This document shows, piece by piece, positions 1 through 5,254 of a stretch of DNA of 5,254 nucleotides. Where the stretch lies: the NCBI GenBank assembly GCA_014804495.1, contig JAAUZS010000072.1, forward strand, positions 1-5,254, in the 5' to 3' direction. A program made the position numbers and the translations under genes. The number at the start of each line of letters is the position of its first letter. Position 1 is the first letter of the stretch. This DNA comes from Lachnospiraceae bacterium (lineage in GTDB: Bacteria; Bacillota; Clostridia; Lachnospirales; Lachnospiraceae). The notes beneath the pieces were generated by a model. That model was not told the DNA's origin and did not search any database. It saw only the letters and a program-made list of their open reading frames with translations.

Positions 1-996
1 GATTTCGTGGTTTATCTGTTCCGGCGCTATCTGAGATTGAATTATGAAAGCGCGCTTACTTTATATCAACAGGTATTCCGCAATTGGGCAGCATTGATCT
101 GGGGAATTGTTGTTATTCTGGTATTCGGACTTTTGTTTCGTGTTGCGATTAACTGGTATATAGAATATTTGGTGTTGATTGGCCGTGGAATAGATGCGCT
201 GGTAAGTGATGAAGAGGAAACTAATCTGCCTATAGAATTGCTTTCGCTGGAACGGAAACTGGATAATGTCAGATTAGCATTAAAACAGCGTTCGATGGAA
301 GCCGCATTGGCAGAACAGCGCAAAAACGACCTGGTAATGTATCTGGCTCATGATATACGCACACCGCTGACATCAGTGATAGGGCATCTTGCGCTTTTGG
401 AGGAAATCCCGGATATGCCGGAAGAGAAGAGACAAAACTACGTGCATATCACGCTTGAAAAAGCATATCGTCTGGAAAAAATGATTAACGAATTTTTTGA
501 AATCACCAAATATAATTTGCAGCAGATTATATTGGAGGAAGAAACGATAGATTTATATTATATGCTTGTGCAGCTTACCGATGAACTCTCGCCGGTTCTG
601 TCCGCCAATGGGAACACAATAGTGCTCAATGTGGATGAAAATCTATCCATATACGGGGACCCTGACAAATTGGCTCGGGTATTCAATAATGTGCTGAAAA
701 ATGCATCTGCCTACAGTTACTCCGATACGGAAATTATTATTTCCGCTGAAGTGAAAGACGATAATGTCGTCATTTCTTTTCAGAATAAGGGTAATACCAT
801 TCCGCAGCAGAAATTATCGACAATATTTGAAAAATTCTATCGTCTGGGTGAAGCTCGCAGCTCAAATACCGGCGGCTCAGGGCTTGGACTTGCCATTGCA
901 AAGGAGATTATAACTGCACATGAAGGAACGATTACCGCTTACAGTGAAAATAATACGGTTATATTTGTAATAACGCTTCCGGCATTGCGCAGTTAG
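1..996 (+). CDS. vanS: VanS-type sensor histidine kinase, 5' end cut by the window edge
   Basis: Membrane sensor kinase expected to phosphorylate a VanR regulator and so control glycopeptide resistance genes. The frame is open from base 1, so the GTG at 7 is probably an internal Val and the true start lies upstream. VanS proteins usually have two membrane helices, and only one is visible here (about residues 27-49, counting from the GTG). After it come a HAMP-like linker, the phospho-acceptor H-box MYLAHDIRTPL with His115, the N-box (N228 to N232), a NKG G1 box (260-262) lacking the usual Asp, the F-box FEKFYR (274-279) and the G2 box GGSGLGLA (289-296). The C-terminal wording, including FEKFYRLGEARSS and GLGLAIAKEI, is typical of VanS, and the Asp-less G1 box is also usual there. 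The kinase core is intact to a TAG stop. The vanR gene is expected upstream, outside the window. Confidence is high for the family and moderate for the subtype. Confidence 0.9.
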   Translation, partial: DFVVYLFRRYLRLNYESALTLYQQVFRNWAALIWGIVVILVFGLLFRVAINWYIEYLVLIGRGIDALVSDEEETNLPIELLSLERKLDNVRLALKQRSMEAALAEQRKNDLVMYLAHDIRTPLTSVIGHLALLEEIPDMPEEKRQNYVHITLEKAYRLEKMINEFFEITKYNLQQIILEEETIDLYYMLVQLTDELSPVLSANGNTIVLNVDENLSIYGDPDKLARVFNNVLKNASAYSYSDTEIIISAEVKDDNVVISFQNKGNTIPQQKLSTIFEKFYRLGEARSSNTGGSGLGLAIAKEIITAHEGTITAYSENNTVIFVITLPALRS

Positions 997-1023
997 TTAT
1001 GGCCTAAATAAAAAATTAGCATT

Positions 1024-1033
1024 TTCTTAAGAA
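1024..1033. promoter_or_regulatory. Palindrome TTCTTAAGAA, candidate regulator site
   Basis: This is a perfect 10-bp palindrome 28 bases after the vanS stop and just upstream of the candidate vanW promoters. TTAAGAA-like half-sites resemble those used by OmpR-family regulators of Gram-positive bacteria, including VanR. Short AT-rich palindromes also arise by chance, so assignment as a VanR operator is inference only. Confidence 0.3.
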
Positions 1034-1066
1034 TCAAATAACTTTATATTAAAGATTAAATAACTT
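1033..1066 (+). promoter_or_regulatory. 12-bp direct repeat with 22-bp period, candidate VanR binding sites
   Basis: The unit ATCAAATAACTT at 1033-1044 recurs as ATTAAATAACTT at 1055-1066, with 11 of 12 bases identical. The start-to-start distance of 22 bp is about two helical turns, so both copies face the same side of the DNA. Direct repeats in phase with the helix, upstream of or overlapping a -35 region, are characteristic of OmpR/PhoB-family activators, the family to which VanR belongs. The second copy would overlap the -35 region of the candidate promoter whose -10 is at 1075-1080. Function is inferred from position and spacing. Confidence 0.4.
1045..1050 (+). promoter_or_regulatory. 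Candidate -10 element TATATT (upstream option for vanW)
   Basis: TATATT matches the -10 consensus fairly well, but the -35 position (about 1022-1027, TTTTCT) is poor, as is common for activator-dependent promoters. Transcription from here would begin near 1057 and carry the hairpin at 1062-1104 in the vanW leader. It competes with the downstream option at 1075-1080. The AT-rich setting makes either assignment tentative. Confidence 0.25.
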
Positions 1067-1104
1067 CTGTTTGGTAATATATTACGAAACAGGAGTTTTT
1101 GTTT
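1062..1104 (+). terminator. Long hairpin with T-tract between vanS and vanW
   Basis: AACTTCTGTTT at 1062-1072 pairs with AAACAGGAGTT at 1087-1097 over 11 pairs, one of them a G-U wobble. After a G-G mismatch the inner palindrome GTAATATATTAC (1074-1085) extends the stem. The right arm runs into TTTTT at 1096-1100, followed by GTTT. This is the form of a rho-independent terminator. It probably ends vanRS transcription, but if the promoter at 1045-1050 is used it would lie in the vanW leader and could act as an attenuator. Confidence 0.6.
1072..1080 (+). promoter_or_regulatory. Candidate extended -10 TGGTAATAT (downstream option for vanW)
   Basis: TAATAT at 1075-1080 is preceded by TGG, which makes an extended -10 (TGN). 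No consensus -35 lies 16-18 bp upstream, but the second copy of the direct repeat sits there, as expected for an activated promoter. Initiation would fall near 1087 and give a leader of about 50 nt before vanW. The element lies inside the left arm and loop of the hairpin at 1062-1104, so promoter and vanS terminator would overlap. This is inference from sequence alone. Confidence 0.3.
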
Positions 1105-1139
1105 ATTTAAAATATCTATAAACGAAAGGAAATCTTTTT

Positions 1140-1988
1140 ATGAATAGAAAGCGTATAACCCAGCTATTCCCTTGGCTGATGCCCATTAGAAAGAAGCAGC
1201 GTATGTTTTGTTTTTATTTAGGCATGAATTTGGACAGTAACCGCTACTCGTCTAAGAAGAGTGATACATTGCTGCCATATCAGCTATTTTCATCAAGCTG
1301 TCCTATGTATAACAGAGAAACAGGATTTGAAATGGTGTATCAGGAAAACAAGGTTCATAACCTGAAACTGGCAGCAGCAACGCTAAATCATCTGCTCATC
1401 AGACCGCATGAAACATTTTCTTTTTGGAAGCTTGTCAGATATGCGGACAGGCATACGCCATACAAAGATGGCTTAGTAGTAACAGACGGAGAACTGAAAA
1501 CCGCACCCGGCGGCGGCTTGTGTCAAATGAGCAATCTGTTGTTTTGGCTTTTTCTGCATACGCCGCTTACTATTGTAGAACGGCACGGGCACAAAACTAA
1601 AGATTTTCCGGAGCCGCCAAGTGATGCACCGTTTGGAGTTGATGCGACGGTATATGAAGGCTGGCTCGATTTAAAGGTAAGAAATGATACTGACGCTGCA
1701 TTTCAAATATTGATTTCATTTGATGATGAAAATATCAGCGGACAGATTCTGACAGACAGCGATACATGGACATCCTTTGAAGTTTATAACGAAAATTCGG
1801 TGTATTACAGAAAAGGCAACAAGGTGTATGAGGAAGTCGATGTGATACAAAGGACAGTTGTACAGGAATATAAAAATCCCAAAACAAGCGACAACAAAAC
1901 TCCTGTAAGTAAAAAATTGCTGTATAGGAATTGCTGCGAAATAGGGTATAAGCTTCCTGATGATATAGAAATAAAGGAGGAAATATAG
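1140..1988 (+). CDS. vanW: VanW family protein
   Basis: VanW is an accessory protein of vanB- and vanG-type clusters whose biochemical role is not established. The 282-residue product has the family core: an RPHETFSFW segment (88-96), a glycine-rich GGGLCQ motif with Cys128 (124-129), and an ERHGH motif (147-151). These conserved Cys, Gln and His residues look like a possible active or metal site, which is inference. There is no signal peptide or membrane helix, and the basic N-terminus suggests a cytoplasmic protein. The ATG start is supported by GAAAGGA at 1124-1130, nine bases upstream. In E. faecalis vanG clusters a vanY gene lies between vanS and vanW. Here only the regulatory gap separates them, so vanW is the first gene of the operon. 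Its stop is 3 bases before the vanG start, which points to co-transcription and perhaps coupled translation. The family call is secure. Confidence 0.93.
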   Translation: MNRKRITQLFPWLMPIRKKQRMFCFYLGMNLDSNRYSSKKSDTLLPYQLFSSSCPMYNRETGFEMVYQENKVHNLKLAAATLNHLLIRPHETFSFWKLVRYADRHTPYKDGLVVTDGELKTAPGGGLCQMSNLLFWLFLHTPLTIVERHGHKTKDFPEPPSDAPFGVDATVYEGWLDLKVRNDTDAAFQILISFDDENISGQILTDSDTWTSFEVYNENSVYYRKGNKVYEEVDVIQRTVVQEYKNPKTSDNKTPVSKKLLYRNCCEIGYKLPDDIEIKEEI

Positions 1989-1991
1989 AAA

Positions 1992-3032
1992 ATGAAAAAC
2001 ATAGCACTAATATTCGGCGGCTGCTCCCCGGAATATGAAGTCTCACTTCAGTCGGCATATGCCGTTATTACGCACATCGACAGACATAAGTACACTCCGA
2101 TACTGATTGGAATTTCACGAGTCGGAGACTGGTTTATATTTGACGGCAGCATAGAAAAGCTTATTGACGACACATGGTGCAATACTGACGACTGCACTCC
2201 GGTAACAGTACATTTAAGTCGTATCGAACACAATTTACTGCTGTTAAAAGATGAAAAAACAGAAGCAATCCATATAGATGCAGTTTTCCCAATCCTGCAT
2301 GGCAGAAACGGAGAAGACGGTACTGTGCAGGGTATGTTTGAACTGATTGACATTCCCGTAATAGGCTGCGGTGTGCTGGCGTCTGCTTTATGTATGGATA
2401 AAGACAGAGCTCATAAGCTGGCTGGCGCAGCCGGTGTATCTGTTCCAAATTCGTTTGTAATTAAGAAGGGAACAGATGTACAGACGGCCTTAAAGAAAGC
2501 GGACCAGATAGGTTATCCGTTATTTGTTAAACCGATGAAAGCGGGCTCTTCCTATGGAGTCACTAAAGTAGGCCTCAGTAATGAACTTCCGGCGGCCATA
2601 AAGCTGGCATTTGAATATGATGAAGAAATAATTGTGGAGGAATGCATCTCAGGCTTTGAAGTCGGCTGCGCAGTTTTAGGAAAAGAAAACCTGATTATTG
2701 GCGAAGTAGATGAAATTGAACTATCAGACGGTTTCTTTGATTATACGGAAAAATATACTTTGAAAAATTCCTCAATACATGTTCCTGCAAGAGTTGACAG
2801 TCAAACCGCAGAGCGAATCAGGCAGACTGCCGAGACTATATACAGGGCGCTTGGCTGCAGTGGATTTGCACGGGTTGATATGTTCTTATCAGATTCGGGT
2901 GAAATCTTTTTTAATGAAGTAAATACTATTCCCGGCTTCACTACACACAGCAGATTTCCAAACATGATGAAGGCTGCGGGAATATCCTTTGAACAGATTA
3001 TCAGTACGGCGATTGAAGAGGCGTTAATATAG
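1992..3032 (+). CDS. vanG: D-Ala-D-Ser ligase, VanG type
   Basis: This cytoplasmic ATP-grasp ligase is expected to join D-Ala to D-Ser, giving peptidoglycan precursors with low vancomycin affinity. The 346-residue product is full length for the family. It has the N-terminal IFGGCSPEYEVSLQSA segment with Glu16 and Ser18, the LHGRNGEDGT loop (102-111), the ATP-binding lysine region FVKP (178-181), the glycine-rich loop KAGSSYG (183-189), and the C-terminal RVD (293-295) and FNEVNTIPGFT (307-317) metal-binding motifs. The omega-loop motif EKY (253-255) is that of D-Ala-D-Ser ligases (VanC, E, G, L, N) rather than the D-lactate ligases VanA and VanB. Asp240 and Phe249 align, from memory of E. faecalis VanG, with Asp243 and Phe252, which were linked to D-Ser selection in its structure. 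The start has a strong AAAGGAGG at 1973-1980. The stop overlaps the next start. A housekeeping Ddl is unlikely, given the EKY context and the neighbours. Confidence 0.93.
   Translation: MKNIALIFGGCSPEYEVSLQSAYAVITHIDRHKYTPILIGISRVGDWFIFDGSIEKLIDDTWCNTDDCTPVTVHLSRIEHNLLLLKDEKTEAIHIDAVFPILHGRNGEDGTVQGMFELIDIPVIGCGVLASALCMDKDRAHKLAGAAGVSVPNSFVIKKGTDVQTALKKADQIGYPLFVKPMKAGSSYGVTKVGLSNELPAAIKLAFEYDEEIIVEECISGFEVGCAVLGKENLIIGEVDEIELSDGFFDYTEKYTLKNSSIHVPARVDSQTAERIRQTAETIYRALGCSGFARVDMFLSDSGEIFFNEVNTIPGFTTHSRFPNMMKAAGISFEQIISTAIEEALI
3015..3021 (+). promoter_or_regulatory. Ribosome binding site inside vanG deciding the GTG start of vanTm
   Basis: GAAGAGG ends ten bases before the GTG at 3032 and lies within the last codons of vanG. 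It is a moderate Shine-Dalgarno match. With the TAGTG stop-start overlap it suggests that vanTm is translated by coupling to vanG. Confidence 0.55.
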
Positions 3033-4102
3033 TGGGAGATAACAAACGGATTGAAGGACTGGATTTTTTTAGAATTATATCTGCTTTGCTGGTTGTAGCT
3101 ATACACACATCACCATTTGCATCTTTAAATGCGAGTGCAGATTTCATATTCACAAGAATTATTGCAAGATGTGCGGTTCCGTTTTTCCTTATGGTTACAG
3201 GATATTTCAGCATACCCCGGTATATGTTTTATAAGTCGGCAAACCTAAGACCAATGTTTCACTTTATATTAAAGAGTATATATTTATATGTTGCGGCAAT
3301 TATTCTGTATCTGCCTGTTAATATATACGCGGGACATTTCAAGAATGCCGCAGCAGGCGATATTTTCCGTATGCTTATATTTGATGGTACTTTTTATCAT
3401 TTATGGTATCTTCCTGCAACTGTACTTGGCATGATAATTGTCATTTCATTGGGACGAAAGCTGACGCCGGGTACTGTTATGGTTATAAGCATGATATTGT
3501 ATTTTATAGGGCTTGCGGGAGACAGTTATTATGGAGTTATTGTTGAAATACCTGCTGTAAGAGTGGTATATGATGCGATGTTTAATATCTTTTCTTATAC
3601 CAGAAACGGAATTTTCTATGCGCCGGTTTTTCTTGTTATGGGTGCATATATTAAGCATATTGCCGGGGATGAAAACAAAATAAGAAGAAAGCATATTGAT
3701 AATGTTGTGGGATTTTTAATTTCGCTGCTCCTTATGGTGGTTGAGGGGCTGGTACTTCACGCATATGATATGCAGCGCCATGACAGCATGTATATTGCAT
3801 TGGTTCCGTGTATGTTTTTTCTGTTTCAAATTATTCTGGGGATAAACATTCATTTGCCGAATGGCTTCGGACGACATCAAAGTCTCCATATAAGATATCA
3901 TATTATCAGCACGTGGATATATATCATTCATCCACTGATGATCATTGCTGTCCGCGGCATTGCTAAGATTATTCATCTTGAAAAAATACTGGTAGGCAAC
4001 AGTATGATTCATTATGTAGTTGTATGTATTACTTCCGGTTTAGTGTCAGCAGTAATTGAAGTACTAATCATACAATTGCAAAAGTTTTTCAAGAACCGGT
4101 AA
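3032..4102 (+). CDS. vanTm: VanT membrane domain as a separate acyltransferase-3 family protein
   Basis: This polytopic protein matches the N-terminal half of the membrane-bound serine racemase VanT. In VanT this domain has been proposed to take up L-Ser for the racemase. Its family, acyltransferase 3, otherwise transfers acyl groups to envelope sugars. The 356 residues contain about ten hydrophobic helices. The N-terminus GLDFFRIISALLVVAIHTSP carries the family R-x10-H pair (Arg14, His25), followed by FTRIIARCAVPFFLMVTGYF (40-59), FDGTFYHLWYLP (117-128), SYTRNGIFYAP (188-198) and IHP (299-301). The GTG start overlaps the vanG stop, and vanXY, which occupies this place in classical vanG operons, is absent. 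The protein stops right after the last helix, where VanT would continue through a linker into the racemase. The following racemase gene is in another frame with its own ribosome binding site, so this is a clean split like vanTm/vanTr of the vanL cluster. Transport rather than acylation is unproven. Confidence 0.88.
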   Translation: MGDNKRIEGLDFFRIISALLVVAIHTSPFASLNASADFIFTRIIARCAVPFFLMVTGYFSIPRYMFYKSANLRPMFHFILKSIYLYVAAIILYLPVNIYAGHFKNAAAGDIFRMLIFDGTFYHLWYLPATVLGMIIVISLGRKLTPGTVMVISMILYFIGLAGDSYYGVIVEIPAVRVVYDAMFNIFSYTRNGIFYAPVFLVMGAYIKHIAGDENKIRRKHIDNVVGFLISLLLMVVEGLVLHAYDMQRHDSMYIALVPCMFFLFQIILGINIHLPNGFGRHQSLHIRYHIISTWIYIIHPLMIIAVRGIAKIIHLEKILVGNSMIHYVVVCITSGLVSAVIEVLIIQLQKFFKNR

Positions 4103-4124
4103 CTGACTGAATGAAAAATATTGC

Positions 4125-4131
4125 AAAGGAG
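4125..4131 (+). promoter_or_regulatory. Ribosome binding site deciding the vanTr start
   Basis: AAAGGAG lies nine bases before the ATG at 4141. An in-frame ATG at 4111 has no such site and is preceded directly by an in-frame TGA, so 4141 is chosen. This site shows that the racemase is translated independently and not as part of a fused VanT. Confidence 0.85.
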
Positions 4132-4140
4132 AATTTTGGT

Positions 4141-5254
4141 ATGTACCAAAAAGGAAGGGCATGGATAGAACTGAATATGAAAAATCTGGCTCACAATATA
4201 GAACAGCTTCAATCGATTCTTTCAGATGGGTGTGAAATCATGCCGGCAATTAAGGCTAATGCATATGGACATGGGGCTGTGCTTATCGGAACCGCATTAC
4301 AGAAAATGGGAATCAATGACTTTTGTGTAGCTACCGTAAATGAGGCTGTTGAATTAAGGAAAGCGGGTATTAAAGGACAGATTTTGATTCTGGGATATAC
4401 CTCACCATATCAGTTTGAAGAATTGCACAGATACAGCCTGGCACAGACAATAGTCGATCTTGATTATGCCAAAATGTTGAATGACTGCGGATATCAGGTT
4501 TGCGCCCATGTCGGAATAGATACAGGCATGCATCGTCTGGGCATAGACAGCGAAGATATGGAAAGCATTCTTTATGTCTGGCGGCTTACAAATATAAAAA
4601 TAACAGGTGTATTTTCACATTTGTGCGTGTCTGACGGAAGTTCTGAGGAAGATAAAGAATATACGTTAAAACAGGTTGAAAAATTTCATTCGGTTATAAA
4701 TAATCTGCATCAGTCAGGAATCAATGACTTTAAAACGCATATTCAGGGAAGCTATGGCGCACTGAATTATCCGGAATTGCAATTTGATTATGCCAGAATC
4801 GGAATAGCACTTTACGGCGTGCTCAGCAATTCGCATGATACCATAGAAGCAGAGACGTCGCTTAAGCCGGTTTTGGCATTGAAGTCCAGAGTCGAGTGTA
4901 TTAAGATATTGCATGAAGGAGACGCTCTCGGCTATGGACTTTCATATACCGCACGTAGTGAAATGCGGATTGCGGTTGTATCAATCGGTTACGCAGACGG
5001 TGTTCCTCGGGAACTGTCAGGCAAAGGGCATGTTTTGCTGCGTGGTAAAAAAGTACCAATCATAGGACGTATCTGCATGGATCAGCTTTTTATAGATGTT
5101 ACCATGGTGAATGATGTAAAAGCCGGTGATGAAGTCATTCTGATAGGTAAATCCGGACAACTGGAAATAGCCGCAGGCGAGCTTGCAAGTAATTCTCACA
5201 CTATTACGAATGAAATATTGAGCAGGCTGGGAAACCGCCTTGAGAGAATAGCTG
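4141..5254 (+). CDS. vanTr: VanT racemase domain as a separate PLP-dependent serine/alanine racemase, 3' end cut by the window
   Basis: Fold-type III PLP racemase expected to make D-Ser from L-Ser for the VanG ligase. 371 codons are visible with no stop. Alignment with VanT suggests that only a few residues are missing. Motifs: PAIKANAYGHG (35-45) with PLP-binding Lys38, ILGYTSP (84-90), a VGIDTGMHRLG segment (104-114), VFSHL, the RIGIALYGV segment (219-227), SIGYADGVPR (281-290) with catalytic Tyr284, and GRICMDQ (309-315). The C-terminal ITNE places Asn357 where ordinary alanine racemases have a Tyr (as in INYE). This equals Asn696 of VanTG, reported to favour serine, so serine racemase is preferred over a housekeeping Alr. 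Without the VanT membrane domain this product should be soluble and cytoplasmic. It follows vanTm by 38 nt in a different frame, with a strong ribosome binding site, and is the last visible operon gene. Confidence 0.9.
   Translation, partial: MYQKGRAWIELNMKNLAHNIEQLQSILSDGCEIMPAIKANAYGHGAVLIGTALQKMGINDFCVATVNEAVELRKAGIKGQILILGYTSPYQFEELHRYSLAQTIVDLDYAKMLNDCGYQVCAHVGIDTGMHRLGIDSEDMESILYVWRLTNIKITGVFSHLCVSDGSSEEDKEYTLKQVEKFHSVINNLHQSGINDFKTHIQGSYGALNYPELQFDYARIGIALYGVLSNSHDTIEAETSLKPVLALKSRVECIKILHEGDALGYGLSYTARSEMRIAVVSIGYADGVPRELSGKGHVLLRGKKVPIIGRICMDQLFIDVTMVNDVKAGDEVILIGKSGQLEIAAGELASNSHTITNEILSRLGNRLERIA

Noticed and set aside
7..996. GTG at position 7 as the real vanS start
   Set aside because: The frame stays open to base 1, the first of the two membrane helices expected for VanS is missing, and no upstream ribosome site can be seen. 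The gene more likely continues to the left.
1735..2058. Minus-strand reading frames opposite vanW, vanG, vanTm and vanTr
   Set aside because: They lie fully opposite well-supported genes, and their translations show no recognisable domain, so they are shadows of the coding strand.
1041..3275. Repeat ACTTTATATTAAAGA at 1041-1055 and 3261-3275
   Set aside because: The second copy is ordinary coding sequence of the membrane protein (reading HFILK). In AT-rich DNA a 15-base match is most simply chance.
4090..4141. Programmed or accidental frameshift joining the two VanT halves
   Set aside because: Both ends fall at the natural domain boundary and the second gene has its own ribosome site and start. 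No slippery heptamer with a following structure was seen.
4111..4143. In-frame ATG at 4111 as the racemase start
   Set aside because: It has no ribosome binding site, follows directly on a TGA, and would add residues unlike the family. The ATG at 4141 has AAAGGAG at ideal spacing.
1..5254. Insertion sequence, integrase, attachment site, CRISPR or tRNA gene
   Set aside because: None was seen. Apart from the 143-bp spacer the window is almost wholly coding, so mobility of the cluster can only be judged from sequence outside it.

Overview
The window carries part of a VanG-type glycopeptide (vancomycin) resistance-like gene cluster, all on the + strand. In order it holds a 5'-truncated VanS sensor kinase, VanW, a D-Ala-D-Ser ligase of the VanG group, a membrane acyltransferase-3 protein equivalent to the N-terminal half of VanT, and a PLP-dependent alanine/serine racemase equivalent to the C-terminal half of VanT. 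The racemase runs off the right edge only a few residues short of its expected end. Strong AAAGGAG-type ribosome binding sites, the moderately AT-rich composition and the gene content point to a Gram-positive Firmicute, either a gut Clostridia-type anaerobe or an Enterococcus-like host. The species cannot be fixed from this sequence.

Layout: 1-996 is vanS, open at the left edge, and its VanR partner presumably lies just upstream. Positions 997-1139 are the only real intergenic space. This stretch holds a 10-bp palindrome, a 12-bp direct repeat with a 22-bp period, two candidate -10 elements and a long hairpin followed by a T-tract. It looks like the switch between the regulatory gene and the resistance genes. 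Positions 1140-5254 form a tight operon. vanW and vanG are separated by 3 nt, vanG and vanTm overlap by one base (TAGTG), and vanTm and vanTr are separated by 38 nt.

Inferred logic: VanS senses glycopeptide or cell-wall stress and controls VanR, which activates the vanW-vanG-vanTm-vanTr promoter. VanTr makes D-Ser from L-Ser, VanTm probably helps supply serine at the membrane, and VanG joins D-Ala to D-Ser. The resulting peptidoglycan precursors end in D-Ser and bind vancomycin weakly. The role of VanW is unknown.

Two departures from the classical vanG operon stand out. First, VanT is split cleanly into two genes, as known for the vanL cluster. Second, neither vanY (usually between vanS and vanW) nor vanXY (usually between vanG and vanT) is present here. 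The enzyme that removes normal D-Ala-D-Ala precursors must therefore lie outside the window or be absent.
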